From Rhodospirillaceae bacterium UBA1479 (GTDB taxonomy: Bacteria; Pseudomonadota; Alphaproteobacteria; Rhodospirillales; Casp-alpha2), in NCBI GenBank assembly GCA_002325375.1, contig DCRZ01000009.1, forward strand, positions 406,156 through 470,155: a stretch of DNA of 64,000 nucleotides, given 5' to 3'. Positions within the stretch are counted from its first letter, which is position 1. Each line of letters opens with the position of its first letter. Below the pieces are notes generated by a model. That model did no database searches and was not told the DNA's origin. It saw only the letters and a list, made by a program, of their open reading frames with translations. Shown one piece after another: positions 25,000 to 33,156 of this stretch. The position numbers and the translations under genes are program-made.

Positions 25000-25989
25000 A
25001 TGGCCGACACCCCTGAATCGAACGACGACCGTCAGGCCCAGGTCGAGGATGCCAAGACAGGTCTGCCGCTTGACCTGATGACGGCGGTGCCGGGGTTGAA
25101 TCCCCGCGACATGTCGGTGCTGATCGTCGGCGGCCTGGGGAAGGGGGTGACCCTGAACGCGGGCGTCGATAACGGGGACGGAACGGCGACCCTGTTGGAA
25201 CACGACCTGACCGTTCCCGGTGGTCTGCGCATGCGGTTTCCCCCGGGGGCCAGTGGGCCGCACGCTTTCCCCGTTACGGTGATCTCCAGCGACGGGCATG
25301 TGCGCACGGGTAGCTTGACGGTGGAACCGGGCTTGGCGGCGTTGGAATCGGGGCTGCGCTTTTCCATTGAGGCACCGGTGGTCCTGGACGGCAGCGGGCG
25401 TGTCGGTTTTCCCGTCGCGATTTCCTTCGCCCGGGGCATGGGCAAGATGGTTGGCGATGTGGCGTTCACATTGGACGGGGTGCCGGCGGGCGTGCACCTG
25501 ACCGGCGGCGTTCGGGACGGTGCGCCCGATGGCGACGGTCCGTGGCGTTTGGCGATGGACGATCTTCGGGATCTCAGCCTGATCGTGCCGGAGGGGCAGG
25601 GGGCGTTCGATGTGGACCTGACCGTCGAGGCCCGCGGCCAATCAGGCGGCCGCCTGAAATTGACGCGTCAGGCTCGCGCGGTGCCGCCCGGTGCGCGGGC
25701 GCAGGAATCACGGCCGTCCGCTGCCGCCCCGTCGACCGAACCGAAATCAGTCGCCGTGGACAAGCCCGCCTCGGCGTCCCCGTCGGTGACGGACTGGTTG
25801 ACGGGTAACGGCGTGTTCACCTTCGCCTCGGGCCATGGCGGCGATCTGTTCGAAGGCGGCTATGGATGGAGCGAACCCACGGAATCCGCAGAACCGCCCC
25901 GCCCCCGACGGTCTGACGGCAGCGCCGGGGAATTGCGCCTTCTGGCGGGCGGGCCGGTCATCGACGGACCTGACCCGATCATTTGGTAG
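25000..25989 (+). CDS. Protein with Ig/cadherin-like repeats related to RTX adhesin repeats; no signal peptide
   Basis: About 329 residues. Two segments (about residues 30-95 and 145-210) follow the pattern 'L-G-G-x-x-x-G-V-x-L-x-x-G-x-D-N-G-D-G-x-x-x-L', then 'D/L-V-P-x-G', then 'x-x-F-x-V-x-V'. This is the layout of Ig-like repeats in very large RTX/VCBS adhesins of marine alphaproteobacteria (for example NAGVDNGDGTATL and GAPDGDGPWRL). Here they form a small free-standing protein with no signal peptide, RTX nonapeptides or type I secretion signal that I can recognise. The C-terminal 80 residues are Pro/Ala/Ser linker plus WLTGNGVFTFASGHGGDLFEG. AAGGA stands 7 nt before this ATG. The function is unknown. 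Confidence 0.65.
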   Translation: MADTPESNDDRQAQVEDAKTGLPLDLMTAVPGLNPRDMSVLIVGGLGKGVTLNAGVDNGDGTATLLEHDLTVPGGLRMRFPPGASGPHAFPVTVISSDGHVRTGSLTVEPGLAALESGLRFSIEAPVVLDGSGRVGFPVAISFARGMGKMVGDVAFTLDGVPAGVHLTGGVRDGAPDGDGPWRLAMDDLRDLSLIVPEGQGAFDVDLTVEARGQSGGRLKLTRQARAVPPGARAQESRPSAAAPSTEPKSVAVDKPASASPSVTDWLTGNGVFTFASGHGGDLFEGGYGWSEPTESAEPPRPRRSDGSAGELRLLAGGPVIDGPDPIIW

Positions 25990-25994
25990 GGGGG

Positions 25995-26231
25995 TTAGTT
26001 GGCCCGCATGCCGGGGAATACTTCTGTGTCATCAAGGGTATCCGCTTCCAGCATGGCACGGTAGATTTTGGCCGCCAGGGCCTCGTCGATGCCGCCCGCG
26101 CGCGCGCCCGCCTGGATCATGGCAAGCGACGGCTGCATGGGGACGAATTTAACGCCCAGGTCGACCTGTTCTTCCAGTTCGGCCAACGCCATTTCCAGGT
26201 TCGGCGAGAGTCGGTTGGTTTTGGAACCCAT
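25995..26231 (-). CDS. Small hypothetical protein (78 aa)
   Basis: Begins MGSKTNRLSPNLEMALAELE and is mainly helical and acidic, with conserved-looking patches such as FVPMQPSLAMIQAGARAGGI and a short C-terminus ending GMRAN. The ORF is open 40 codons further upstream, but the preferred ATG follows a purine-rich AAAGAGAAAAAA tract and the upstream part is not protein-like. It converges with the Ig-like gene (6 nt between stops). I do not recognise a domain; a small helical regulator or adaptor is possible. Confidence 0.55.
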   Translation of the reverse strand: MGSKTNRLSPNLEMALAELEEQVDLGVKFVPMQPSLAMIQAGARAGGIDEALAAKIYRAMLEADTLDDTEVFPGMRAN

Positions 26232-26413
26232 TTTTTTCTCTTTGTTGCGTATGGTTGCTTGTTTTTGAATTCGCACGAATTCGGGTCGGACTACGCAAGC
26301 GGCGTGCCAGACATCCCATCCCTGGACTTCGGTCATAGAGCGATGACGCACACGTTGCCCGGTTCCCTCAGGCGTCGATGTGCTCTAATCTCCCGCCCGG
26401 AAACATGCCCGGA

Positions 26414-26803
26414 ATGACAGCCGAAACCGATATGAAACCTAACGATTCCGCCATTTATCACATGTGCCGCCGGGACGAATGGTCCGCCGCCGAACAGGCC
26501 GGGGCGTACGGCGGGTCGTCCCAGGACATTGCCGACGGCTTCATTCATTTCTCCGGCGCCGATCAGGTCGTGCAAAGTGCCGCCAAGCACCGCGCCGGTC
26601 AGGCGGGGATTGTCCTTTTGCGTGTCGATCCGCGAAAACTGGGCGACGCTCTCAAATGGGAAGAATCACGGGGCGGCCAATTGTTCCCGCATCTTTACGG
26701 GCCGTTGCCCGTATCGGCGGTGATGGCGGTCTATGATCTGCCGCTCGATGCCACCGGCCGCCATCAATTTCCGGCCGAACTGAACCTGCAGGAAGCCTCA
26801 TAG
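26414..26803 (+). CDS. DUF952 domain protein
   Basis: About 129 residues with the DUF952 layout: IYHMCRRDEW at the start, DIADGFIHFSGADQV (about residues 37-51), IVLLRVDPRKL and LFPHLYGPLPVSAVM. The conserved His and Asp/Gly suggest a small ligand-binding or enzymatic fold; the function is unknown. Several in-frame Met codons precede the domain: 26414 has GGAAA about 9 nt upstream, while 26432 is the shortest sensible start. It ends one base before pyrD begins. This pairing is widespread in alphaproteobacteria and implies co-translation with pyrD. Confidence 0.8.
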   Translation: MTAETDMKPNDSAIYHMCRRDEWSAAEQAGAYGGSSQDIADGFIHFSGADQVVQSAAKHRAGQAGIVLLRVDPRKLGDALKWEESRGGQLFPHLYGPLPVSAVMAVYDLPLDATGRHQFPAELNLQEAS

Positions 26804-27865
26804 ATGACCTTCGCCGACCGGCTGATGCCGGCCCTTCGCTGCCTTGATCCCGAAACCGCCCATTCCCTGGCCCTCATGGCGTTGTCCATGGGCTTGGCCC
26901 CGCCGGTGGCGACGGCACCGCGGCTGATCCTGAAAACCCGCGTTTGGGGCATGGAGTTCACCAACCCCATTGGCCTGGCCGCCGGGTTCGACAAGGACGC
27001 GCGTGTGCCGCAGGCCGTTCTCGGCCTGGGATTCGGGTTCACCGAAGTCGGCAGCGTCACGCCCCGGCCGCAGCCTGGCAATCCCAAGCCGCGCCTGTTC
27101 CGCCTGAGCGAAGACCGTGCCGTGATCAACCGCATGGGCTTCAACAACGGCGGCCATGACGCCATGGCGGCGCGCCTGAGCAAATTCCGCGCCGGGCCGG
27201 GCGGGCAGGGCATCGCCGGCGTCAACCTGGGCCGCAACAAGGATTCCACGGACGAAATTAAGGATTATGTCCTGGGTGTCGAGCGCCTGGGTGCCTTGGC
27301 GAGCTATCTGGTGGTCAACGTCTCGTCCCCCAACACGCCGGGGCTGCGTACCTTGCAGGACCGAGGGCCGCTGACGGCGCTGCTGACGGCGGTCAAGGCG
27401 GCGCGCGACGGGCTGGCCAATCGTCCGCCGCTACTGGTCAAGATCGCGCCGGACCTTGCCAGCGCCGATCTGGAAGACATCGCCGCCGTCGCCGCCGACG
27501 TCGGCATCGACGGCATCATCGCCACCAACACAACCATCAGCCGCCCGGCCGGCCTCCGCGATTCACAAAAAGGGCAGATCGGCGGCCTGTCCGGCGCACC
27601 GCTGAAATCCATGGCCAAGGGCGTGATTTCCGACCTGTATCAGCTTGTCGGCCGCGACATCCCCCTGATCGGGGTCGGCGGTATCGCCACCGGGGCAGAT
27701 GCCTATGCGCGCATCCGCGCGGGCGCCTCGCTGGTTCAAATATATTCGGCGCTGGTGTTCGAGGGGCCCTATCTGGCGGCAAGGATCGCAAACGAACTGG
27801 CGGACCTTCTCGACCGCGACGGCTTCAAGTCCGTCGCCGCCGCCATCGGCGCCGATCACCGCTGA
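26804..27865 (+). CDS. pyrD: Dihydroorotate dehydrogenase (quinone), class 2
   Basis: A 353-residue flavoprotein that oxidises dihydroorotate to orotate in pyrimidine synthesis, passing electrons to quinone at the inner membrane. The N-terminal amphipathic helices (MTFADRLMPALRCLDPETAH) are the membrane-contacting part found in class 2 enzymes. FMN-site motifs are NPIGLAAGFDKDA (about 49), INRMGFNNGG, VNVSSPNTPGLR with the catalytic Ser (about 175), and TNTTISRP. VGGIATGADAY and LVQIYSALVFEGP are near the end. Its ATG directly follows the DUF952 stop. Confidence 0.96.
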   Translation: MTFADRLMPALRCLDPETAHSLALMALSMGLAPPVATAPRLILKTRVWGMEFTNPIGLAAGFDKDARVPQAVLGLGFGFTEVGSVTPRPQPGNPKPRLFRLSEDRAVINRMGFNNGGHDAMAARLSKFRAGPGGQGIAGVNLGRNKDSTDEIKDYVLGVERLGALASYLVVNVSSPNTPGLRTLQDRGPLTALLTAVKAARDGLANRPPLLVKIAPDLASADLEDIAAVAADVGIDGIIATNTTISRPAGLRDSQKGQIGGLSGAPLKSMAKGVISDLYQLVGRDIPLIGVGGIATGADAYARIRAGASLVQIYSALVFEGPYLAARIANELADLLDRDGFKSVAAAIGADHR

Positions 27866-27871
27866 TCCGCA

Positions 27872-29029
27872 TCAGCCCTTGCTGGCCGCCTCGGCGCGTT
27901 CCAGCACCCCCTTCAACAGCTTGAAGGCGATGGGCGCCATGGCCACCAGGAAGATCACCCGCACCATGTGATGGACCGACACGAACGCCACGTCGATGCC
28001 GAGCGACAGGCTGATCAGGGTCATTTCCGCAAGGCCCCCGGGCGCGAAGGCAAGCCACAGCGTGTTCACCGGCAGGCCCGTGAAATAACTGACGGTCCAG
28101 GCCCCGGCATAGGCGGCGCCCAGCATGAAGGTGGTGATGCCCGCCGCCTGGACCATGGTGCCGAACATGTCGCGCAGGGAAATGCCGAGGAAGCGGCAGC
28201 CGATCGAAGCGCCGATCACGACCTGGGCCAAGGCGACGATTTCCTGAGGCGGGCGGGCCTCGGTCAGGCCCGACATGTGGACGATGGCCGACACCAGGGT
28301 CGGCCCCAGAAGCTGCGCCGCCGGAAACCGCAGGCGCCGCGCCACGTAATACCCGACCACGGCGCAGGCGATCAGGATCGCCGCGTCCTTGAGGCGGATA
28401 TCGGCCATGTTGCCGAGGGCCCCCATGTTGCCCGGCTGATAGCCCTCGAAGAACTTGAACCAGAACGGGATGACCAGCACCGTCAGCATAATGCGGACGG
28501 AATGGTTAAGGGAAATCTTGCGGTCGTCCGCACCCATGGCTTCGCCCAGCAGCGCCATTTCCCCGAACCCGCCCGGCGAGGCCGAGAAATAGGACGTCGC
28601 CGGATCCCATTTGGCGACCCGGACCAGATAGTAGGACACCATGGCCGTGATGCCGACCGCGTAGACCAGCAACATGGACAACGAGGCGACCCATTCGGAG
28701 GCATGGCGGATCGCTTCCGGCGTGAACCCGGCCCCCAGCATCACGCCGAGCACCGGCACCATGTAGAGGCGCAGGCGCTTCGGCCGCACCAGGGGCGCGC
28801 CCGACAGGGAGGCGACAACCGTAAACACCAAGGCCCCAATCATCCAGGGCAGCGGCATGTGCAGTTCATGAAACAGGATGCCGCCGACGCCGCCCAGGGC
28901 CAGGGTCAGCACCATGCGCAGGGGGCGGGTCTTCGGGTTGCCTTCCGTCTCCGGGCCGGGGCCGGTGCTTTCCGGGTCGTTCTCTGCGTCGTCTGAAGCG
29001 GGTGCGGGGGCTTTGTCCTCAGCGGTCAC
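27872..29029 (-). CDS. AbrB-type membrane protein (PF05145)
   Basis: A 385-residue inner-membrane protein with about 10 hydrophobic helices after a 36-residue Asp/Glu/Pro-rich N-terminal tail. The repeat pattern is that of the AbrB/'ammonia monooxygenase' family: GGVGGILFHELHMPLPWMIGALV in the first half and SPGGFGEMALLGEAMGAD, LNTLWLAFAPGGLAEMTLIS in the conserved re-entrant regions. The name is historical; E. coli AbrB regulates nothing related to ammonia oxidation, and these proteins are probably transporters of unknown substrate. The ATG overlaps the nadK stop by 4 bases (ATGA), so the two are translationally coupled. Confidence 0.85.
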   Translation of the reverse strand: MTAEDKAPAPASDDAENDPESTGPGPETEGNPKTRPLRMVLTLALGGVGGILFHELHMPLPWMIGALVFTVVASLSGAPLVRPKRLRLYMVPVLGVMLGAGFTPEAIRHASEWVASLSMLLVYAVGITAMVSYYLVRVAKWDPATSYFSASPGGFGEMALLGEAMGADDRKISLNHSVRIMLTVLVIPFWFKFFEGYQPGNMGALGNMADIRLKDAAILIACAVVGYYVARRLRFPAAQLLGPTLVSAIVHMSGLTEARPPQEIVALAQVVIGASIGCRFLGISLRDMFGTMVQAAGITTFMLGAAYAGAWTVSYFTGLPVNTLWLAFAPGGLAEMTLISLSLGIDVAFVSVHHMVRVIFLVAMAPIAFKLLKGVLERAEAASKG

Positions 29030-29805
29030 GGTTCGAACTGCTCCTTGAGGATGCGTTCTTCCAGGTTATGTTCGGGATCGAACAGCAGCTCAAGGCGGTG
29101 GCTGTGGTCCTGATGGATTTCCACCCGTTGGACGTCGCGGACTTCGGTGTAATCGGCGGTGGCGCTGACGGGTCTTAATTCGGGCTGGAGAATTTCGAAC
29201 GCGATCTCTGCCTTCCGCGGCAGCAGTGCGCCGCGCCAACGGCGGGGCCGGAACACGGAAATGGGGGTCAGCGCCAAAAGGTCCGCGCCCATGGGGATGA
29301 TCGGGCCATGGGCCGACAGGTTGTAGGCGGTGGAGCCGGCCGGCGTGGCGACCAGAACGCCGTCGCAGATCATTTCATCCAGGCGCGCGACGCCGTCGAT
29401 GAAGATGCGGATTTTCGCCGCCATGCGCGATTCCCGCAGCAACGACACCTCGTTGATGGCAAGCGCCGTGGTGGTATTGCCGCTGACGTCCGTCGCCGTC
29501 ATTTTCAAGGGGCGCAGGCTGACCGGTTGGGCGCGGGCGATGCGCTCGGGCAGGCCCTCGGTCAGGTATTCGTTCATCAGGAATCCGACCGTGCCCCGGT
29601 TCATGCCGTAGATCGGCGTGCCGCTGCCGATGGCGCCGTGCAGGCTTTCCAGCATGAAGCCGTCACCGCCGAGCGCCACGATCACCTCGGCCGCGTCGGC
29701 CGGTATGTTGCCGTAGCGGTGGGCCAGGTGCTTGAGCGCTTCCTGGGCCTCCGGCTGCTGCGCGGCGACGAAGGCGATTTTCGAGACGGGGCGGGCGTTG
29801 GTCAT
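29026..29805 (-). CDS. nadK: NAD kinase
   Basis: A 259-residue kinase that makes NADP+ from NAD+ and ATP. The signature GGDGFML (about residues 46-52) carries the catalytic Asp, and the NE/D motif is in LAINEVSLLRES (about 120). The glycine-rich VATPAGSTAYNLSAHGPI (about 155-172) binds the NAD pyrophosphate. Alphaproteobacterial enzymes are typically this short. It overlaps the AbrB-type gene downstream, and the TetR-type regulator is divergent. Confidence 0.93.
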   Translation of the reverse strand: MTNARPVSKIAFVAAQQPEAQEALKHLAHRYGNIPADAAEVIVALGGDGFMLESLHGAIGSGTPIYGMNRGTVGFLMNEYLTEGLPERIARAQPVSLRPLKMTATDVSGNTTTALAINEVSLLRESRMAAKIRIFIDGVARLDEMICDGVLVATPAGSTAYNLSAHGPIIPMGADLLALTPISVFRPRRWRGALLPRKAEIAFEILQPELRPVSATADYTEVRDVQRVEIHQDHSHRLELLFDPEHNLEERILKEQFEP

Positions 29806-29894
29806 GGCGGTCTTTGAAAAATCGGGGAACTTTCCGCAACTTAGCCGCTTAAGGGTGGTTGCGGAAGCCTCGCGGTAAATTCATACTCCCCGGT

Positions 29895-30503
29895 ATGTCC
29901 CGCGCCTATAAACCCGACGAAACCCGGCGGCAGATCCTTGAAGCCGCCTATGGGGTCATTCACCGCCACGGCTTTCAGGCCGCGGGGTTGACCGACATCC
30001 TGGCCCTGACCGGGGTGACCAAGGGCGCCATGTACCACCACTTTCCCAACAAGATGGCGCTCGGCTACGCGGTGGTGGACGAAATGGTGAAGGATTATCT
30101 CGAGGACTGGTGGCTGGCGCCCTTGGAGGTTGAGGGCGACGACGATCCGCTTGCCGCCATCGCCCGCACGATCCAGAACAACATGACGGGCCGCGTCCCC
30201 GACATTCACCTTCTGGGCTGCCCCCTGAACAATTTGGCCCAGGAAATGTCGCCCATCGACGGCGGGTTCCGGCAACGGGTGGAAGAACTGTACCGTGCCT
30301 GGCGCCGGCGGTTGTCCCGCGCCCTCACACGCGGCCAGCATTCGGGCAAGGTCAACGCCACGGCTGACACCGACGAGGCCGCGACCCTCATCGTGGCGGC
30401 CATCCAGGGCGCGTTCAGCCAGACCAAATCGGCGCAAAGCATGGCGCCGTTCCACGACTGCATGGCCGGGCTGAACCGGTATTTGATGGGGCTGCGTCCT
30501 TAG
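29895..30503 (+). CDS. TetR/AcrR-family transcriptional regulator
   Basis: About 202 residues. The N-terminal helix-turn-helix is clear: RRQILEAAYGVIHRHGFQAAGLTDILALTGVTKGAMYHHFPNKMAL with the conserved TKGAMYHHF. The C-terminal ligand domain begins LGCPLNNLAQEMSPIDGGFR, a motif shared with the TetR_C_11-like group, whose effectors vary. The chosen ATG (29895) begins MSRAYKPDETR; the TTG at 29859 is less likely. It is divergent from nadK with about 90 nt between, but nothing shows that it controls nadK. Confidence 0.88.
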   Translation: MSRAYKPDETRRQILEAAYGVIHRHGFQAAGLTDILALTGVTKGAMYHHFPNKMALGYAVVDEMVKDYLEDWWLAPLEVEGDDDPLAAIARTIQNNMTGRVPDIHLLGCPLNNLAQEMSPIDGGFRQRVEELYRAWRRRLSRALTRGQHSGKVNATADTDEAATLIVAAIQGAFSQTKSAQSMAPFHDCMAGLNRYLMGLRP

Positions 30504-30536
30504 GTGAAATAAAGTGTGGCTGGGGGTTGCGGGGCA

Positions 30537-30554
30537 AATTAGACATGCCTAATT
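30537..30554. repeat. Short hairpin in the leader of the 32-aa gene
   Basis: AATTAG (30537-30542) and CTAATT (30549-30554) are exact inverted repeats around a 6-nt loop in an AT-rich leader 50-70 nt upstream of the 32-aa ORF. It could be an operator or an RNA stem. Confidence 0.4.
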
Positions 30555-30605
30555 CTTTTAAGGAAGAATCAATATTAGATGCATTTTTAAAGTTAGGAAA
30601 ACATC

Positions 30606-30704
30606 ATGTCTGGAAAGCCTGTGCCCAACGGACCGAGCCAAACCCCCAATCCCTCAGGTGGTGGCCGGGGAAACAACCCACCCAGGCCATCCAAGGGAAA
30701 ATAA
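30606..30704 (+). CDS. Small Pro/Gly/Asn-rich protein (32 aa), not in standard gene models
   Basis: Reads MSGKPVPNGPSQTPNPSGGG then RGNNPPRPSKGK and a stop. It is far too short for routine gene calling, but the evidence is good. AGGA lies 7 nt before the ATG, and a near-perfect rho-independent terminator starts 12 nt after the stop. The leader (about 30535-30605) is AT-rich with a perfect 6-bp hairpin. The composition is intrinsically disordered: Gly, Pro, Asn, Ser and Lys, no hydrophobic residues beyond Val. I do not recognise the family. It could be a disordered RNA- or protein-binding peptide, or the whole unit could be a regulatory RNA with an incidental ORF. Confidence 0.68.
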   Translation: MSGKPVPNGPSQTPNPSGGGRGNNPPRPSKGK

Positions 30705-30716
30705 TTCGATATAGGG

Positions 30717-30747
30717 AAAGACCGCCGAACTGGCGGTCTTTCTTTTT
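30717..30747 (+). terminator. Rho-independent terminator
   Basis: A 10-bp perfect stem AAAGACCGCC / GGCGGTCTTT with a 5-nt loop is followed by CTTTTT. It is the cleanest intrinsic terminator in the window. It ends the small transcript that carries the 32-aa ORF and, read on the other strand, also helps to terminate the convergent MFS gene. Confidence 0.93.
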
Positions 30748-30832
30748 CCACGCACAGGAGGCTCTACGAGCCGATTTCCGAATACCCATGTGCACATCAT
30801 GAAGCGGGCCAAGGGGAATCGGGGTTCTTCGA

Positions 30833-32059
30833 CTATTCCGCCGCCTTGGCCAAGGCCTGTTCCCGGCGGCGGACGCTGCGCAGCCACAGCGCCGACAGCA
30901 GGATCACCAGGATCACCGGCAGCATGGCGTAATTGACCCAGGCCCAGCCGAAGTAGTGGTAGACGCTGCCGGCCATCAGCGAGGAAACGGCAAGGCCCGT
31001 GAACAGCAGGAAATCGTTCATGCCTTGCACCTTGGCGCGTTCGGCCGGGCTGTGGACCTCGGTGATCAGGATCGTGCCGCCGGTAAAAGTGAAATTCCAG
31101 CCGATGCCGAGCAGGATCAGCGACGTCAGGAAGTGGGTAAGGGTGAGCCCGTTCAGGGCGACGATGACGGAGCCGAGCAGGATGGCCGCCCCCGTGGCGA
31201 TGATGCGCACGACGCCGAACCGCTTGATCAGATGCCCGGTCACGAATCCCGGCAGGAACATCCCGACCACATGCCACTGGATCACAAGTTTGATGTTCTC
31301 ATGGCTAAAGACGACGGTCTTCAGCGTGCCCATGGTGACCGGCGTGACGACCATCAGGAAATTCATCACCACATAGCCGAACAGGGCGGCGATCAGGGCG
31401 ACGATGAAGGTCGGCGATTTCATGATGGTCCATAGCGGGCGGCCCGTATCGGCGTATTCCTGCTTGGTCAGCCGGGGAATTTGCGCGAACAGGATGACGA
31501 CGCCGGACAGCGCCGTGAACGCCGCCATCATCAAAAACGCCCCCTGAAACGGTACGTCCGTTATCCAATGCTTGGCGTAAAGGGCCGTTTCCGGGCCGAG
31601 GAAGGCGCCGATGACGCTCATCGCGATGACGATGGAGACGTTGCGTTCCTTCAGGTGATCCGGCGAAACCTCGGCCGCGGCAAAACGGTATTGCTGCGCG
31701 AAGCCGGTGTAGACCCCTGCGACCAGCAAGCCCACGTTGAACAGGAGGAAACTGTCCCATGCGATCGCCTGGGCGGCGATCAGGGCACCGACAGAGCCCA
31801 CCGCCGATCCGAAGGCGAAGCCCCACCGCCGTCCCCAGGCCCGCATCAGATATGCGGCGGGCAGGGTGCCCAGCGACGTGCCGATCAGCAACATGGTGAT
31901 CGGCGCCGTGGCCAGGGCGAGGTCGTCGCCCAGCATGGAAATCGCGACCAGGGTCGCGGCAAAGAACGTGAGCGTGCGACCGCAGAAAAACAGCGCCTGG
32001 CAAATGGCGAGGATGACGAGGTTTTTCGTGCTGTGGAGGGCGGGGGCGGGCGTGGTCAT
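30833..32059 (-). CDS. MFS transporter
   Basis: A 408-residue inner-membrane protein with 12 predicted transmembrane helices and the major facilitator pattern: AYLMRAWGRRWGFAFG between helices 2 and 3 (motif A-like), and a mid-protein cytoplasmic loop with RLTKQEYADTGRPLW. The second half repeats the fold (HLIKRFGVVRIIATGAAILL). The first ATG of the longer ORF is 11 codons upstream and is not favoured. No substrate can be inferred, though its nearest neighbour upstream is a TauD-type dioxygenase gene (about 40 nt away) in the same direction, which hints at a linked uptake and use of one compound. Confidence 0.87.
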   Translation of the reverse strand: MTTPAPALHSTKNLVILAICQALFFCGRTLTFFAATLVAISMLGDDLALATAPITMLLIGTSLGTLPAAYLMRAWGRRWGFAFGSAVGSVGALIAAQAIAWDSFLLFNVGLLVAGVYTGFAQQYRFAAAEVSPDHLKERNVSIVIAMSVIGAFLGPETALYAKHWITDVPFQGAFLMMAAFTALSGVVILFAQIPRLTKQEYADTGRPLWTIMKSPTFIVALIAALFGYVVMNFLMVVTPVTMGTLKTVVFSHENIKLVIQWHVVGMFLPGFVTGHLIKRFGVVRIIATGAAILLGSVIVALNGLTLTHFLTSLILLGIGWNFTFTGGTILITEVHSPAERAKVQGMNDFLLFTGLAVSSLMAGSVYHYFGWAWVNYAMLPVILVILLSALWLRSVRRREQALAKAAE

Positions 32060-32100
32060 TGAACAGCTATAGGCAAACGGCCCGCCCCGCACAAGCGCGC

Positions 32101-32976
32101 CTAGACAGGGCGCTCACCGATTACCGTCGTGCGCTCCATGTAACGGTCGGCCGCATAGTCCGATACGGCGTAATGCATCAGCGTGCGGTTGTCCCACACC
32201 AATATGTCATGCGGCTGCCAGGCATGGCGGTAGAGGAATTCGGGCTGGGTCGCGTGTTTGTAGAGATAATCCAGGATCGGGCGGCTTTCTTCCGCCGTGA
32301 AGCCCTCGATATGCGAGGTGAAGCCCGGGTTGACGTAAAGCGACTTGCGCCCCGTGTCCGCATGGGTGCGCACGATGGGGTGGACGCATTGGTTGGCGCC
32401 GTCGAAATCCTTGTCGATGACGACGGGCTTGGCATATTGCGTCGCCGCCGCGACGGCGAAGTCGTGCACGGCGTTGAGACGCCCCAGCATCGACTTCATG
32501 CCGTCGGACAGGGCGTCGTAGGCCGCCGCCATGTCGGCGAAGATGGTGTCGCCGCCGTAGGGCGGAATCTGAATGGCGTAAAGGATCGAGGCCTGGGCCG
32601 GGCGGTCGCGGAACGAGACGTCGGAATGCCAGTAAGTGCCGGCGCCCTTGCGGCCCGTCGGTTCGCCCTTCTCATCGACCTTGTTGGACACCCGGTAGAT
32701 CTGCGGGTAATCGGGATGCAGATAACGCGAGACCGTGTCCTGCAGGGGCGGCTGGCCCTCGTCATGGAACAGGGGGCCGAACCGGCGCGAGAAGTCGATG
32801 TGTTGCTGCTGGTCGATGGATTGGTCGCGGATGACCATGAGGCCGCCCGCTTCCTGCCAGGCCTGGCGGATGTCGCCGAACAGGTTGTCGCCGTTGCCGC
32901 CGGACAGATCCCGGCCCACGTCGACGCCGGTGATCTCGACGCCGAGCGTGCCGAGGGGTTTCTTCTGGATGGTCAT
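32101..32976 (-). CDS. TauD/TfdA-family 2-oxoglutarate-dependent dioxygenase
   Basis: About 291 residues. The non-heme Fe(II) site is visible: His and Asp in YWHSDVSFRDRP (about residues 110-121) and the distal His in NRTLMHYAV (about 263), with the 2-oxoglutarate-binding Arg in MERTTVIGERP at the C-terminus. The N-terminal LGVEITGVDVGRDLSG is typical. Family members release sulfite or an amino group from taurine, sulfonates or other small acids; the actual substrate is unknown. The start at 32976 has AAGGA upstream, and a longer ORF to 33072 is not favoured. It is divergent from an IclR regulator with a shared palindrome, and the MFS gene follows. Confidence 0.9.
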   Translation of the reverse strand: MTIQKKPLGTLGVEITGVDVGRDLSGGNGDNLFGDIRQAWQEAGGLMVIRDQSIDQQQHIDFSRRFGPLFHDEGQPPLQDTVSRYLHPDYPQIYRVSNKVDEKGEPTGRKGAGTYWHSDVSFRDRPAQASILYAIQIPPYGGDTIFADMAAAYDALSDGMKSMLGRLNAVHDFAVAAATQYAKPVVIDKDFDGANQCVHPIVRTHADTGRKSLYVNPGFTSHIEGFTAEESRPILDYLYKHATQPEFLYRHAWQPHDILVWDNRTLMHYAVSDYAADRYMERTTVIGERPV

Positions 32977-33062
32977 GGTCTCTGGTTTCCTTGGATGAGG
33001 CTCCGCCCTTTGGGCGTTGTTTTCCATTGCTTGAAAAATGATCCAGGCCCGGTTATTTGTAA

Positions 33063-33079
33063 ATGAAATCACATTTCAT
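33063..33079. promoter_or_regulatory. IclR-type operator
   Basis: ATGAAATCACATTTCAT has perfect 7-bp arms around CAC. It closely resembles the palindromes with AAAT/ATTT cores bound by IclR-family regulators. It lies in the divergent region between the dioxygenase (start 32976) and the iclR gene (start 33157), about 85-90 nt from each. This is a strong candidate site for the neighbouring regulator to control itself and the dioxygenase-MFS pair. Confidence 0.75.
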
Positions 33080-33156
33080 CTGTTGAAACATTCGCATTTG
33101 ACGGTATTCGGACGGCGGCCCGCGGGGCCCGATCCGGGGCCGAAAAGGAACCGCCC

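Noticed and set aside
30527..30802. A 91-codon ORF overlapping the 32-aa gene in another frame
   Set aside because: It reads through the terminator and lacks an SD at its first ATG; the 32-aa frame has SD, spacing and terminator in the right order.
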